64,000 nucleotides of DNA from Pusillimonas sp044464525 (GTDB lineage: Bacteria > Pseudomonadota > Gammaproteobacteria > Burkholderiales > Burkholderiaceae_B), in contig NZ_JBIQLE010000006.1 of the NCBI RefSeq assembly GCF_044464525.1, forward strand, positions 62,001 through 126,000, written 5' to 3'. A model generated the notes under the pieces. The model was not told the origin of the DNA. It did no database searches and saw only the letters and a list, made by a program, of their open reading frames with translations. Positions 15,301 to 23,274 of the stretch are shown here, piece after piece (the stretch's first letter is position 1; every line of letters begins with the position of its first letter). Position numbers and translations under genes: made by a program.

Positions 15301-18097
15301 GCTATCGCCCGCCCCAGGCTCCTCCGGTGCCGATCGCGCCGCCAAAGTGACTGAGCCGGCGCTCTCTTATTCCGACGAACGCGGCACGCCTCTGCAATCA
15401 GTATTGCGCCGGGGCCGAGACGCGGCGCCCAGCATAGACATCGTCAACGCGCGCGAACACAACTTGAAGGGAATCGACGTTTCCATTCCCCGCAATACCT
15501 TCACCGTCGTCACGGGCGTCTCGGGCTCAGGCAAATCCACACTGGCATTCGACATCTTGTTCAACGAAGGCCAACGGCGCTATCTCGAATCGCTTAACGC
15601 CTACGCGCGCGCCATCGTCCAGCCGGCGGGAAAGCCCGACGTCGACGCCATCTACGGCATCCCACCCACCGTGGCGATCGAGCAGCGCACCAGCCGGGGC
15701 GGCCGTAAGTCCACGGTCGCCACCATGACCGAGATCCATCACTTCCTGCGTCTGCTGTATGTCAAGCTTGGCACCCAGATGTGCCCCGATTGCCACGTAC
15801 CCGTGCAGCCGCAGACGGCCGAGCAGATCGCCGCCCAGCTTCTGCGAGACTACAAGGGCCAGCATATCGGCCTTCTGGCGCCGCTGGTAACCGCGCGCAA
15901 GGGCTACTACACCGACCTGGCAAAATGGGCGGCCTCCAAGGGCCACACCCATCTGCGCGTGGACGGCGAGTTCATCCCTGTTTCGCCCTGGCCCCGCCTT
16001 GATCGCTACAAAGAACACACCATAGAACTGCCCATCGCCGACCTGGTGATTGACCCGCGTCATGAACTACAGCTACGCCAGGCCATACGCCAAGCGCTGG
16101 AACATGGGCACGGCGCCTTGAACGTCCTGCCCGGCCTTACCGCCGACACAGCGGATTCAATCGAAGCGCGCCGCGCCGGCGGCCTGGACGATTCGGCTCT
16201 GCAGACCCTGAGCTTCTCGGTCAAGCGGGCCTGCCCTTGCTGCGGAACCAGCTTTCCCGAACCTGATCCTCGCCTTTTCTCATACAACTCCAAGCACGGC
16301 TGGTGCCCGGGCTGCTTCGGCACCGGCTTGCAATTAAAAGGATTCGACGCAGAGCAGACCGGCGAGGAGACAAGCTGGAACGCCTGGTATGACGGCCCCG
16401 CCCCCACCTGCCCCACCTGCGATGGCGAGCGCCTGAACCGAGTCGCCCGCGCCTTCCTGTGGCGGGACCGTTCCATTGCTCAGTTTGCCGCACTGTCCGT
16501 TTCCGAGGCCTACACATTCTTCAGGGCCCTGGTGTCGCGCGGGCGCGAAGAAGAGATTTCCCGCGACATCCTGACGGAAATCCGCAGCCGGCTCGACTTC
16601 ATGCAAGAGGTCGGCCTGGGCTACCTGGCCCTTGACCGCGCCGCACCCACCCTTTCGGGCGGCGAAGCACAACGCATTCGCCTTGCCGCCCAACTAGGCT
16701 CAAACCTGCAGGGCGTCTGCTATGTGCTGGACGAACCCACCATCGGACTGCACCCGCGTGACAATCGCATCCTGCTCAACGCCCTGGCCCGGCTCGAGAA
16801 GAACGGCAACACGCTTGTGGTGGTCGAGCATGACGAAGACACCATACGGCGCGCCTCGCACGTTATCGACATCGGCCCTGGCGCAGGCGTGCGTGGCGGA
16901 CGCGTGGTCGCCCAAGGCACGGTGCACGAAGTCATGGAATCGCCGGATTCTCTGACGGGAAAATACCTGCGCCATCCGCTCGTCCATCCCTTGCAGCCGC
17001 GCCGCCCCGTTGACGACAACACGGCCATGATCACCGTACGCGGCGCCCACTTGCACAACCTGCACAATGTCGACGCCCATATTCCCATCGGCCGCCTCAG
17101 CGTCGTCACCGGTGTCTCGGGCTCGGGCAAATCCACTCTGGCACGAGATGTTCTGCTGGACAATCTCGCCCACGCAGTCGCTTCCCGGGGTGAGGTCAGT
17201 TGGCAAGGCTGCGTCGGCATCGAAGGTTGGGAACCCATCGACCGGGTGCTTGAAGTCGACCAAACCCCCATTGGCAAGACGCCCCGCTCCTGCCCGGCCA
17301 CCTACGTCGGCTTCTGGAACGATGTGCGCAAACTGTTTGCCGAGACGCGCGATGCTCGAGTACGCGGCTGGACCGCCGCGCGCTTCTCGTTCAACACCGG
17401 CGACGGTCGCTGTCCCATCTGCGAAGGCCAGGGCATGCGCACGATAGAAATGAGCTTCCTGCCCGATGTAAAAGTACCTTGCGACGCGTGCAATGGCGAA
17501 CGCTTCAATCGCGACACCCTCGGCGTTACCTGGGGGAACAAGAACGCGGGCGAGGTCCTGAAGCTCGAAGTGGACGACGCCATCGAGTATTTCGCCGCGC
17601 ACTCACGCATATGGCGCCCCTTGAGATTGATGCAGGACGTCGGCTTGGGTTATCTGACCTTGGGCCAGCCCTCGCCCACTCTCTCGGGTGGCGAGGCGCA
17701 GCGAATCAAGCTGGTTACCGAACTCACCAAGGCCAGGCTGACTGACGGGGTGATAAAAACCGGCCGAGCCTCGCGAATTCCACATACCTTGTATGTTTTG
17801 GACGAACCGACAGTGGGTCTGTCGATGGCCGACGTCGAAAAACTGATCCACGTATTACACCGCCTGGTCGAAGCTGGCAACACGGTAGTGGTGATCGAAC
17901 ACAACCTGGACGTAATCGCCGAAGCGGACTGGATCGTAGACATGGGCCCGGAAGGCGGAACCGGCGGCGGCCGCCTGGTCGCGGCAGGAACACCGGAGCA
18001 TGTCATGGAACTGAAGGACACGTCGCATACGGGGACGGTACTGGCCGAGTTCATGCAAACCACCGGATCTGTAGTGTCCGAGGCGCAGGCTAACTAA
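12326..18097 (+). CDS. uvrA: Giant tandem UvrA-type excinuclease ABC subunit A (1923 residues)
   Basis: UvrA recognises DNA lesions in nucleotide excision repair. This protein is about twice the usual 940 residues. The ATG at 12326 gives MSSHIRIFGARQNNLKNLDV, the normal UvrA start; the frame is open upstream to 12278. Four Walker A motifs (GVSGSGKS) are visible, the first at about 32-39, and four signatures (LSGGEVQR once, LSGGEAQR three times), each followed by a DEP Walker B. Several CxxC zinc-binding pairs appear in both halves. The first half has a Lys/Ala-rich insertion (KKRGKSGSKAAAQ) in the region corresponding to the UvrB-binding domain. It looks like two UvrA copies fused head to tail. 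A separate ordinary uvrA is expected elsewhere, because ssb, its usual neighbour in the group, is absent here. Confidence 0.93.
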   Translation: MSSHIRIFGARQNNLKNLDVTINTGELTVLTGVSGSGKSSLAFDTLYAEGQRRYVETFSPYARQFLDRMDKPQVDRIEGILPAIAIDQVNPVRNSRSTVGTMSELNDHLKLLYARLGRLYCQCCGRQVERDSPQSIFARLTELTQADDPRLAITFPVTIPANFTEDEVVGYLNQQGYTRIHHEESVRAPAQAPAKKRGKSGSKAAAQPEKLRVLHVIQDRFRFGNAESERVMEALDAALKQGNGHLTIYASQPDSDTETAWRFSNQLHCAHCNIEYTQAQPSAFSFNSPLGACEACRGFGRVMGIDYGLVVPDEKKTLRDGAVKPWQTKSYKECQTEMEQYAPAAGVRLDVPWHDLSEAEKEWVVGGTPDWKGGPRAWKTQWYGAQRFFDWLESRAYKMHVRVLLSKYRSYTPCPACGGSRLKPDTTLWRLGDERATPDNSYPRFMPVHAHWTREQLDQLPGLSVHDLMGLPIERVRNFFDTLSFGDKMDAAIDLLMDEVRSRLKFLCDVGLGYLSLDRQSRTLSGGEVQRINLTTALGTSLVNTLFVLDEPSIGLHPRDIHRIVQVMHRLRDNGNTLVVVEHDPQVMAAANRIMDVGPGPGERGGQIIFDGTPEGLRNSHTLTGDYLAGRLSVEAPRPMPVADNTPRLLLEGVTANNLQDISVSIPLGRLVCLTGVSGSGKSTLVQDVLYPALLKQQGKPVEAPGAHRHLLGAEQIADVVMVDQTPIGKTARSNPASFVGAFDAIRKLFAQAPLAKERGYTPGTFSFNTGDGRCPTCGGTGFEHVEMQFLSDVYLRCPDCDGKRFRPEVLEVRVEHLGRSASIDQVLDMTVSEALEFFNGLRDVQYGLAPLADVGLEYVRLGQPVPTLSGGEAQRLKLAGHLAAAARGGISTAKVAKKGSLFLFDEPTTGLHFDDIARLMRAFRKLLAAGHSLLIIEHNLDVIRAADWLIDLGPEGGDAGGCIVGVGTPRQLMDNPASYTGRALSEYADDVLSPAPGSSGADRAAKVTEPALSYSDERGTPLQSVLRRGRDAAPSIDIVNAREHNLKGIDVSIPRNTFTVVTGVSGSGKSTLAFDILFNEGQRRYLESLNAYARAIVQPAGKPDVDAIYGIPPTVAIEQRTSRGGRKSTVATMTEIHHFLRLLYVKLGTQMCPDCHVPVQPQTAEQIAAQLLRDYKGQHIGLLAPLVTARKGYYTDLAKWAASKGHTHLRVDGEFIPVSPWPRLDRYKEHTIELPIADLVIDPRHELQLRQAIRQALEHGHGALNVLPGLTADTADSIEARRAGGLDDSALQTLSFSVKRACPCCGTSFPEPDPRLFSYNSKHGWCPGCFGTGLQLKGFDAEQTGEETSWNAWYDGPAPTCPTCDGERLNRVARAFLWRDRSIAQFAALSVSEAYTFFRALVSRGREEEISRDILTEIRSRLDFMQEVGLGYLALDRAAPTLSGGEAQRIRLAAQLGSNLQGVCYVLDEPTIGLHPRDNRILLNALARLEKNGNTLVVVEHDEDTIRRASHVIDIGPGAGVRGGRVVAQGTVHEVMESPDSLTGKYLRHPLVHPLQPRRPVDDNTAMITVRGAHLHNLHNVDAHIPIGRLSVVTGVSGSGKSTLARDVLLDNLAHAVASRGEVSWQGCVGIEGWEPIDRVLEVDQTPIGKTPRSCPATYVGFWNDVRKLFAETRDARVRGWTAARFSFNTGDGRCPICEGQGMRTIEMSFLPDVKVPCDACNGERFNRDTLGVTWGNKNAGEVLKLEVDDAIEYFAAHSRIWRPLRLMQDVGLGYLTLGQPSPTLSGGEAQRIKLVTELTKARLTDGVIKTGRASRIPHTLYVLDEPTVGLSMADVEKLIHVLHRLVEAGNTVVVIEHNLDVIAEADWIVDMGPEGGTGGGRLVAAGTPEHVMELKDTSHTGTVLAEFMQTTGSVVSEAQAN

Positions 18098-18471
18098 CCT
18101 CTTTGTGGCGCCGTTGGTTCTAAATCCGCCCCCGCGCTGCGGGTACTGGTTGGAGCGGCCGGTGCCTTGCTCGAAGGCTGCCCATGAACGACCATGTCAC
18201 AACGACTCGTGAGTTCTCACAGTTCTAGGCATCATGAGGCGCGGGGTGGGGCTGTGTAAAGGGGCGACGTCCGACCAAGCCGAGCACCCTGTCAATTTTG
18301 GGGAGGCAAGCCCGGAACTGTTTGAGCGGGCAGCTTGGCGGACCACTGGTCCGCCGCCCGCGAGTTTTTCGGGCGCCCCAAAATTGACAGGGTGGGAGGG
18401 AAGCCGGCAAAGCCGGCCGCAGGGAGCGGCGCCCCTTTACACAGCCCCACCCCGCGCCGGCTCAAGAACGA
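18098..18471. other. 374-base intergenic region between the tandem uvrA gene and tcdA
   Basis: The genes converge here. No protein-coding frame is convincing. Most of the interval is taken up by the nested inverted repeat listed separately. The first 140 bases show nothing recognisable beyond a small CCCGC/GCGGG hairpin near 18130-18145. Confidence 0.6.
18238..18458. repeat. Nested inverted-repeat element (about 221 bases)
   Basis: Three concentric inverted repeats are visible. The outer arms, 18238-18266 and 18430-18458, are a perfect 29-base inverted repeat containing GGGGCTGTGTAAAGGGGC. The inner arms, 18285-18303 and 18376-18394, are a perfect 19-base repeat (CACCCTGTCAATTTTGGGG). The centre, 18337-18355, is a palindrome with nine-base arms, GGCGGACCA / TGGTCCGCC. 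No target-site duplication and no coding capacity are evident. It could be a miniature mobile element or a dispersed palindromic repeat, and it may also end transcription from both convergent genes. Confidence 0.85.
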
Positions 18472-19395
18472 TCAAACCGCAAACTTCCCATTGCCAATAA
18501 AGTGAATCGCCTCAGCCGCAGCCGCCATCCCCATTGACCCCGTGATCGCCACTGCCGACCCATAGCCCGCGCACGACAACCCCTGCAATCCCACGCCCCC
18601 AAGCTCTCGAGGCTGAGTATCCGTCCACTGCTCCGGCAAGATAGCCGGCTGATCGAACCACAAGGCACGCACCCCCATGCGAGGCACACGCTTCAGCGCC
18701 TTGCCATTAGCATCCGCCCCCTTCGGGTACCCATGGTGACGCCGCAGCGTATTGCGCAGCTTCGCCAATAATGCATCATTCAATGCAGTGGACAAGTCTC
18801 CGGCCCGCAGGGCCAGCACGTTCGTCTTCCCCCCTGCCCCGCCGCACACCACAATGGGCAGCTTGCGGCGCCGCGCCTCCAGAATCATCGCTATCTTCGC
18901 GCTTGCCTGATCCGTACAATCGATAAGCACATTCAAATCCGCGGCTAAAACATCGGCCACATTTTCCGGTGTCACGAAATCATCGATAAGATGCAGCCCA
19001 CAGTGCGGGTTGATGCCCCGCACCCGCGCCGCCATCGCGTTGACTTTAGATTGCCCCAGGGTTTCAGTAAGCGCATGCAGCTGCCGATTGACGTTTGACT
19101 CCGCAACATGATCCATGTCGACCAATGTCAGGCGTCCCACTCCCGACCGCGCCAGCGCCTCCGCGCACCAGGACCCTACCCCGCCGATGCCCGCCACCGC
19201 CACGTGCGCACCCGCCAACTTGCGTAGCGTTTCCGGCCCGTAGAGGCGCTCGAGCCCGCCGAATCGGCGCTCAAGGTCTGCCTGGTCCGGCCCTGGGCCG
19301 GCACCCACATCAGCTTCAGATATATCCATATATCGCTGCATGCCCTTGTTCCCCGATTTGACCCGAGACGCAAGGTATAGAATCATGGTTTGCAA
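18472..19395 (-). CDS. tcdA: tRNA threonylcarbamoyladenosine dehydratase TcdA (ThiF/E1-like)
   Basis: TcdA (CsdL) dehydrates t6A37 of tRNA to the cyclic ct6A form using ATP. The 307-residue frame has the E1-like nucleotide motif VAVAGIGGVGSWCAEALARS, the acidic VDMDHVAESNVNRQ segment that binds ATP, and a LIDCTDQASAKIAM region. A C-terminal hydrophobic GSAVAITGSMGMAAAAEAI segment also matches the family. The start is uncertain: ATGs at residues 1, 4, 19 and 23 are all possible, and the conserved domain begins after about residue 35. The E. coli protein is 268 residues, which favours one of the later starts. Confidence 0.92.
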   Translation of the reverse strand: MQTMILYLASRVKSGNKGMQRYMDISEADVGAGPGPDQADLERRFGGLERLYGPETLRKLAGAHVAVAGIGGVGSWCAEALARSGVGRLTLVDMDHVAESNVNRQLHALTETLGQSKVNAMAARVRGINPHCGLHLIDDFVTPENVADVLAADLNVLIDCTDQASAKIAMILEARRRKLPIVVCGGAGGKTNVLALRAGDLSTALNDALLAKLRNTLRRHHGYPKGADANGKALKRVPRMGVRALWFDQPAILPEQWTDTQPRELGGVGLQGLSCAGYGSAVAITGSMGMAAAAEAIHFIGNGKFAV

Positions 19396-19465
19396 TTGAA
19401 CTGAACATTAGACCACGCGCCAGGCCGCCCTTTTAGCCCAAGCGCTCATCACCGTCTTTATTGCC

Positions 19466-20116
19466 GTGACTTCCTCCGACTCGCTCGAAACCCTATTCGC
19501 CACATCCGGCGCCAGCTTCCGCCTGCTAACCGACGAGCAGCGTAAAGCCTCGCTGGATGCCTCGCTCGCCCATTGGAATGGTCGCGACGATTTATGGGTG
19601 TACGGCTATGGCTCCCTAATTTGGCGCCCCGAATTCAACTTCACCGAAAGCCGACCAGCCCTGCTGCGTGGCTATCACCGCTCGCTATGCCTGTGGTCGC
19701 ACGTCAATCGCGGCACTCCCGAACGACCCGGCCTGGTGTTCGGGCTCGACATCGGCGGCTCATGCCGCGGCATGGTCTATCGCATCCCCGCGGAAGAAGT
19801 CCCGCACACGCTCACCCAACTGTGGGTACGCGAAATGCCCAGCGGCGCCTATCTTCCCAAATGGCTAAGCTGCGCAAGCGAGTCCGGCCATGTTCAGGCA
19901 CTGTCTTTCGTGATGGACCGCAGTCAAGACGCCTACGTTCGCGACCTGACACATGAACAGCTCGTCGCCATCGTTCGCGACGCCCACGGCGTATACGGCT
20001 CATGTATCGAATATGTATTAGAGACCGCTCACGCGCTCGAAGACGCCGGCATCCACGACCGCAAGCTGGACGCCCTCGTACGGGAATTGAAGTCTCTCTC
20101 GGCAACAGCAAGCTGA
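19466..20116 (+). CDS. ChaC-like gamma-glutamylcyclotransferase
   Basis: ChaC-type proteins cleave glutathione to 5-oxoproline and Cys-Gly in the cytoplasm. The 216-residue frame has the substrate-binding motif VYGYGSLIWRPEFNF near 45-60, then RGYHRSLCLWS, and a REMPSGAY segment carrying the probable catalytic glutamate. The first codon in the frame is GTG at 19466, which leaves a 40-residue N-terminal extension before the fold. That is common in proteobacterial ChaC proteins. It is divergent from tcdA across a 70-base gap. Confidence 0.88.
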   Translation: MTSSDSLETLFATSGASFRLLTDEQRKASLDASLAHWNGRDDLWVYGYGSLIWRPEFNFTESRPALLRGYHRSLCLWSHVNRGTPERPGLVFGLDIGGSCRGMVYRIPAEEVPHTLTQLWVREMPSGAYLPKWLSCASESGHVQALSFVMDRSQDAYVRDLTHEQLVAIVRDAHGVYGSCIEYVLETAHALEDAGIHDRKLDALVRELKSLSATAS

Positions 20117-20202
20117 TCTACCCATGCGTCCGGTCTCGAAACCGGCCAAGCGGGTAGAATAGTTCTTTCGACGAAAAAACGTCCCGCCCTGTTATTTCAC
20201 CC

Positions 20203-20835
20203 ATGTCCATTGCCGATCTACGCCAGATCTACAAAAAAAGCGTGTTGCTCGAGAACTCGCTGTCGGCCTCGCCGTTGAATCAGTTTTCGCTCTGGTTCGA
20301 CGAGGCTGTTCAAGCCAACGCCATCGAGCCCAACGCCATGACCCTGGCCACCGCCGATGCCGAAGGCCGCCCCTCGGCCCGCATCGTACTGCTCAAGGGA
20401 ATAGACGAACAGGGGCTGGTGTTCTTTACCAATTACCACTCGCGTAAAGGCCATGACCTGGCCGTGCAGCCCCACGCCAGTTTGCTGTTCTTCTGGCCTC
20501 AGCTAGAACGCCAGGTGCGATTTGAAGGCCCAGTGGAAAAAATCAGCGCCAAAGAATCCGACCAATACTTCGATAGCCGGCCGCTGGGCTCGCGCATCGG
20601 AGCATGGGCCTCGCCCCAAAGCCAGCCCATCAGCCGAAAGGAACTCGAGACGCGTACGCGCGAATTTGCTGAATCTCTGGGCGATAAACCCGCCCGCCCA
20701 CCGCATTGGGGCGGCTACCGGCTGCTGCCCGATCGGGTCGAATTTTGGCAGGGCCGCCCCTCGCGCCTGCACGACAGGCTGGTATATCAGCGCGACGAGC
20801 TCGGCCAGTGGCAAGTTACACGCCTGGCTCCCTGA
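20203..20835 (+). CDS. pdxH: Pyridoxamine 5'-phosphate oxidase
   Basis: PdxH uses FMN and oxygen to oxidise pyridoxine or pyridoxamine phosphate to pyridoxal 5'-phosphate. The 210-residue protein matches the usual length. Motifs are ARIVLLKGIDEQGLVFFTNY (FMN binding), SRKGHDL, and the C-terminal family signature EFWQGRPSRLHDRLVY with the His and Arg residues that bind the phosphate. It lies just upstream of a flavin reductase gene, with 9 bases between them, which suggests a small operon of flavin-dependent enzymes. Confidence 0.97.
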   Translation: MSIADLRQIYKKSVLLENSLSASPLNQFSLWFDEAVQANAIEPNAMTLATADAEGRPSARIVLLKGIDEQGLVFFTNYHSRKGHDLAVQPHASLLFFWPQLERQVRFEGPVEKISAKESDQYFDSRPLGSRIGAWASPQSQPISRKELETRTREFAESLGDKPARPPHWGGYRLLPDRVEFWQGRPSRLHDRLVYQRDELGQWQVTRLAP

Positions 20836-20844
20836 ACACGGTTT

Positions 20845-21369
20845 ATGACTGCACACGCACCCGATTTCGACGCTGCTTTCTTTCGTTCCGCCCTCGGCAG
20901 GTTCCCCACCGGCGTGACCATCGTCATGACGCAGAACCAGAGCGATGGGCGACCCATCGGCCTGACCATCAGCTCGTTCAACTCTGTATCGCTTGATCCA
21001 CCGCTGGTATCCTGGACGTTGACCAAGAAGGCCGCATCGCTGGGGCATTTCGATCGCTCCGAACGCTACGTCATCCACGTGTTGTCGGCTCGACAACTGC
21101 CCCTGGCCCGGAAGTTCGCCAGCGGTTCCCAGGCAGAACGATTTGCCGGCGTAACCCTTGCCGGCTCGCCCGGCGGCGTTCCTATGCTGGACAGCGCCGA
21201 CTGCGCCGCCTGGTTCGAGTGCTACAACCTTTGCCGACACGAAGCGGGAGACCACGTTATCTTCATTGGCCAGGTCGAGCGCTGCGGGCACGCTGCACAC
21301 CAGCCGCTGGTCTACCATGCCGGCGACTTCGACCTGACCCCTTCACACGATCCCTTGTCCGATCACTGA
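20845..21369 (+). CDS. Flavin reductase family protein (DIM6/NTAB type)
   Basis: This 174-residue FMN-binding split-barrel protein probably reduces free flavin with NAD(P)H for a partner monooxygenase. Motifs include GRFPTGVTIVMT, the flavin-contact segment TISSFNSVSLDPPLVSWTL and RYVIHVLSARQ. It sits 9 bases after pdxH. No monooxygenase that would use it is encoded nearby apart from BoxAB 7 kb away, and BoxA has its own reductase domain. Its partner is therefore not evident. Confidence 0.9.
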   Translation: MTAHAPDFDAAFFRSALGRFPTGVTIVMTQNQSDGRPIGLTISSFNSVSLDPPLVSWTLTKKAASLGHFDRSERYVIHVLSARQLPLARKFASGSQAERFAGVTLAGSPGGVPMLDSADCAAWFECYNLCRHEAGDHVIFIGQVERCGHAAHQPLVYHAGDFDLTPSHDPLSDH

Positions 21370-21412
21370 CCCGAGCCGCAGCCGGCTCGGCAACGCTACA
21401 CGACGCTTGACC

Positions 21413-22261
21413 ATGAACGACTTCATTCTTACTTTATCCTGTCCCGACCGCATCGGCATCGTCCACAGCGTCACGGGCTGGCTTCTCGGCCTGCACGGCA
21501 ATATCATTGACGCACAGCAATTCGGCGACATCGAAGAAGAGCGATTCTTCCTGCGGGTCCATTTCAAATTGCCCCTGCCCTCCACAGTCGAGTCATTAGA
21601 AGAAAGTTTCGCCTCTGTAGCGACGCGCTTCAGCATGGATGCGCGCATCCATGACGCCAATCGCAAGGCGCGGTTATTGATCCTGGTCAGTCGCCAAGGG
21701 CATTGCCTGAACGATCTGCTGTTTCGCACTCATAGCGGGCAACTGCCGGTGCAGATCGCCGCAATCGCGTCGAACCATAATGATTTCGCGAACATGGCGG
21801 CTTCATACGACATTCCTTTTCATCACCTGCCGGTCACGGCCGAAAGCAAGAGCCGGCAAGAACAGCAGATACTCGAGCTTGTCGAAAAGCAGGAAGTCGA
21901 CCTCGTGGTGCTGGCCCGCTACATGCAGATTCTGTCGCCCGAACTTTGCGAGGCGCTGTCCGGGCGCGCCATCAACATCCACCACAGCTTTTTGCCCAGC
22001 TTCAAGGGCGCGCGTCCCTATCACCAGGCCCATGCCCGCGGGGTCAAGATCATCGGGGCCACCGCGCATTACGTCACGTCCGATCTGGACGAAGGCCCCA
22101 TCATCGAACAAGACATCGAGCGCGTCGACCATTCGATGAGCGCCCGGCAACTGACCCGTGTGGGCAGCGACGTCGAATCACTCGTGCTGGCGCGCGCGGT
22201 GCGCAACCATGTCGAGCACCGCATCCTGCTCAACGGCAACCGTACAGTCGTATTCAAATAG
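21413..22261 (+). CDS. purU: Formyltetrahydrofolate deformylase
   Basis: PurU hydrolyses 10-formyl-THF to THF and formate, feeding PurT and balancing one-carbon pools. The 282-residue protein starts at the ATG at 21413; an in-frame TTG two codons earlier is not needed. An N-terminal ACT domain (FILTLSCPDRIGIVHSVTGW) senses one-carbon and amino-acid status. The C-terminal formyl-transferase domain has INIHHSFLPSFKGARPYHQA and TAHYVTSDLDEGPIIEQD with the catalytic His and Asp. Its stop overlaps the end of the convergent LysR gene by 8 bases. Confidence 0.95.
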   Translation: MNDFILTLSCPDRIGIVHSVTGWLLGLHGNIIDAQQFGDIEEERFFLRVHFKLPLPSTVESLEESFASVATRFSMDARIHDANRKARLLILVSRQGHCLNDLLFRTHSGQLPVQIAAIASNHNDFANMAASYDIPFHHLPVTAESKSRQEQQILELVEKQEVDLVVLARYMQILSPELCEALSGRAINIHHSFLPSFKGARPYHQAHARGVKIIGATAHYVTSDLDEGPIIEQDIERVDHSMSARQLTRVGSDVESLVLARAVRNHVEHRILLNGNRTVVFK

Positions 22262-23150
22262 GCAGCGCCGCCTCGGCGCGCAGCCAGGCCTCGAAGCCCA
22301 GCAAGGCCTCGGATGGCTTGTCTTGGGCCGGGTAGCTGAAATAATAGGCGTCGTCCACCGGCAACACGCCTTCATCGGCCATGGTCAAGGCTTTCGAGGC
22401 CAGGGCCTGCCTGGCCAGGAAACCGGGCACCAGCGCCACCCCCATCCCGGCCTGGGCGGCCGCCAGCAGCATGGTAAACAGCTCGTAGCGCGGCCCCGCC
22501 CCCACCGAAGGCGGGTAGTCGCGTTTCTGTTCGCGATACCACAGGCGCCAAACGTCGGGACGCGACATCATGTGCAGATGCGGCACGCCCGCCATGCCGC
22601 CGGCATGCCGTGCGATGGCCTCGCGCACTGCGGGCGTGCATACCGGCACAAGCTCTTTTTCGTCGAACAGCTTGAAGCCCACGGTGCCCGGCCACAGCTG
22701 CGAGGCGTGATACACGGCGGCGTCAAACGGATGGTCATTGAACTGGAACGGCCGGGTGCGCACCGACAGGCTTACCGATACGTCGTCGTGCTGGCGCTGG
22801 AAAGCGGGCAGGCGGGGAACCAGCCAGGTTGTGGCCAGCGTGGGCAATACCGCAATATGCAGGCTGCGGCCCAGGCCGGCCCGCGAGATCAGCCCAAAGG
22901 TGTCCTTCTCGAGTTGATCGAGATGGTGGCGCACGCGGGCCGCGTATTCAGCCCCGGCGTCGGTCAGGGCGATACGCCGCCGGATGCGGGTGAACAACTG
23001 CACCCCCAGGCGCTCTTCAAGACTGGCAACCTGCCTGAATACCGCACTATGAGTCAGCGAAAGTTCTTCGGCAGCACGCGAAAACGAACCCAGCCGGGCC
23101 GTGGCCTCGAAGGCTTGCAATGCGCCGAGATTGGGTATTCCGTGCCTCAT
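22254..23150 (-). CDS. LysR-type regulator divergent from gcdH (GcdR-like)
   Basis: This 298-residue LysR regulator starts at the ATG at 23150 (MRHGIPNLGALQAFEATARL), where the family N-terminus begins; the longer frame adds 22 unrelated residues. The helix-turn-helix spans about 8-65 (SFSRAAEELSLTHSAVFRQV, then LEERLGVQLFTR). The effector-binding domain follows from about 90. It is divergent from gcdH over a 124-base region with inverted repeats, which is the classic layout for a LysR activator of the adjacent gene. Its likely ligand is glutarate or glutaryl-CoA-related, but that is inference. Confidence 0.9.
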   Translation of the reverse strand: MRHGIPNLGALQAFEATARLGSFSRAAEELSLTHSAVFRQVASLEERLGVQLFTRIRRRIALTDAGAEYAARVRHHLDQLEKDTFGLISRAGLGRSLHIAVLPTLATTWLVPRLPAFQRQHDDVSVSLSVRTRPFQFNDHPFDAAVYHASQLWPGTVGFKLFDEKELVPVCTPAVREAIARHAGGMAGVPHLHMMSRPDVWRLWYREQKRDYPPSVGAGPRYELFTMLLAAAQAGMGVALVPGFLARQALASKALTMADEGVLPVDDAYYFSYPAQDKPSEALLGFEAWLRAEAALPI

Positions 23151-23170
23151 GATTCTTCCAGCATCCGCTC

Positions 23171-23240
23171 TTACGTTCGTAAATTGCACTATATTGTGCT
23201 TTTTTATCAATTGCACTGTGCGGTTAAATCACATTATGAT
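23171..23240 (+). promoter_or_regulatory. gcdH promoter and LysR operator region
   Basis: A plausible sigma-70 promoter for gcdH has -35 TTGCAC at 23211-23216, an 18-base spacer and -10 TATGAT at 23235-23240. Three inverted repeats lie at and upstream of it: TTACG-TT-CGTAA at 23171-23182, GCAC-N6-GTGC at 23186-23199 and GCAC-T-GTGC at 23213-23221, the last overlapping the -35 box. The repeated GCAC/GTGC pattern is a good candidate for the LysR binding site. Confidence 0.6.
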
Positions 23241-23274
23241 AGTTTAAACCTAAACTTATTCCACGGAGCAAACT

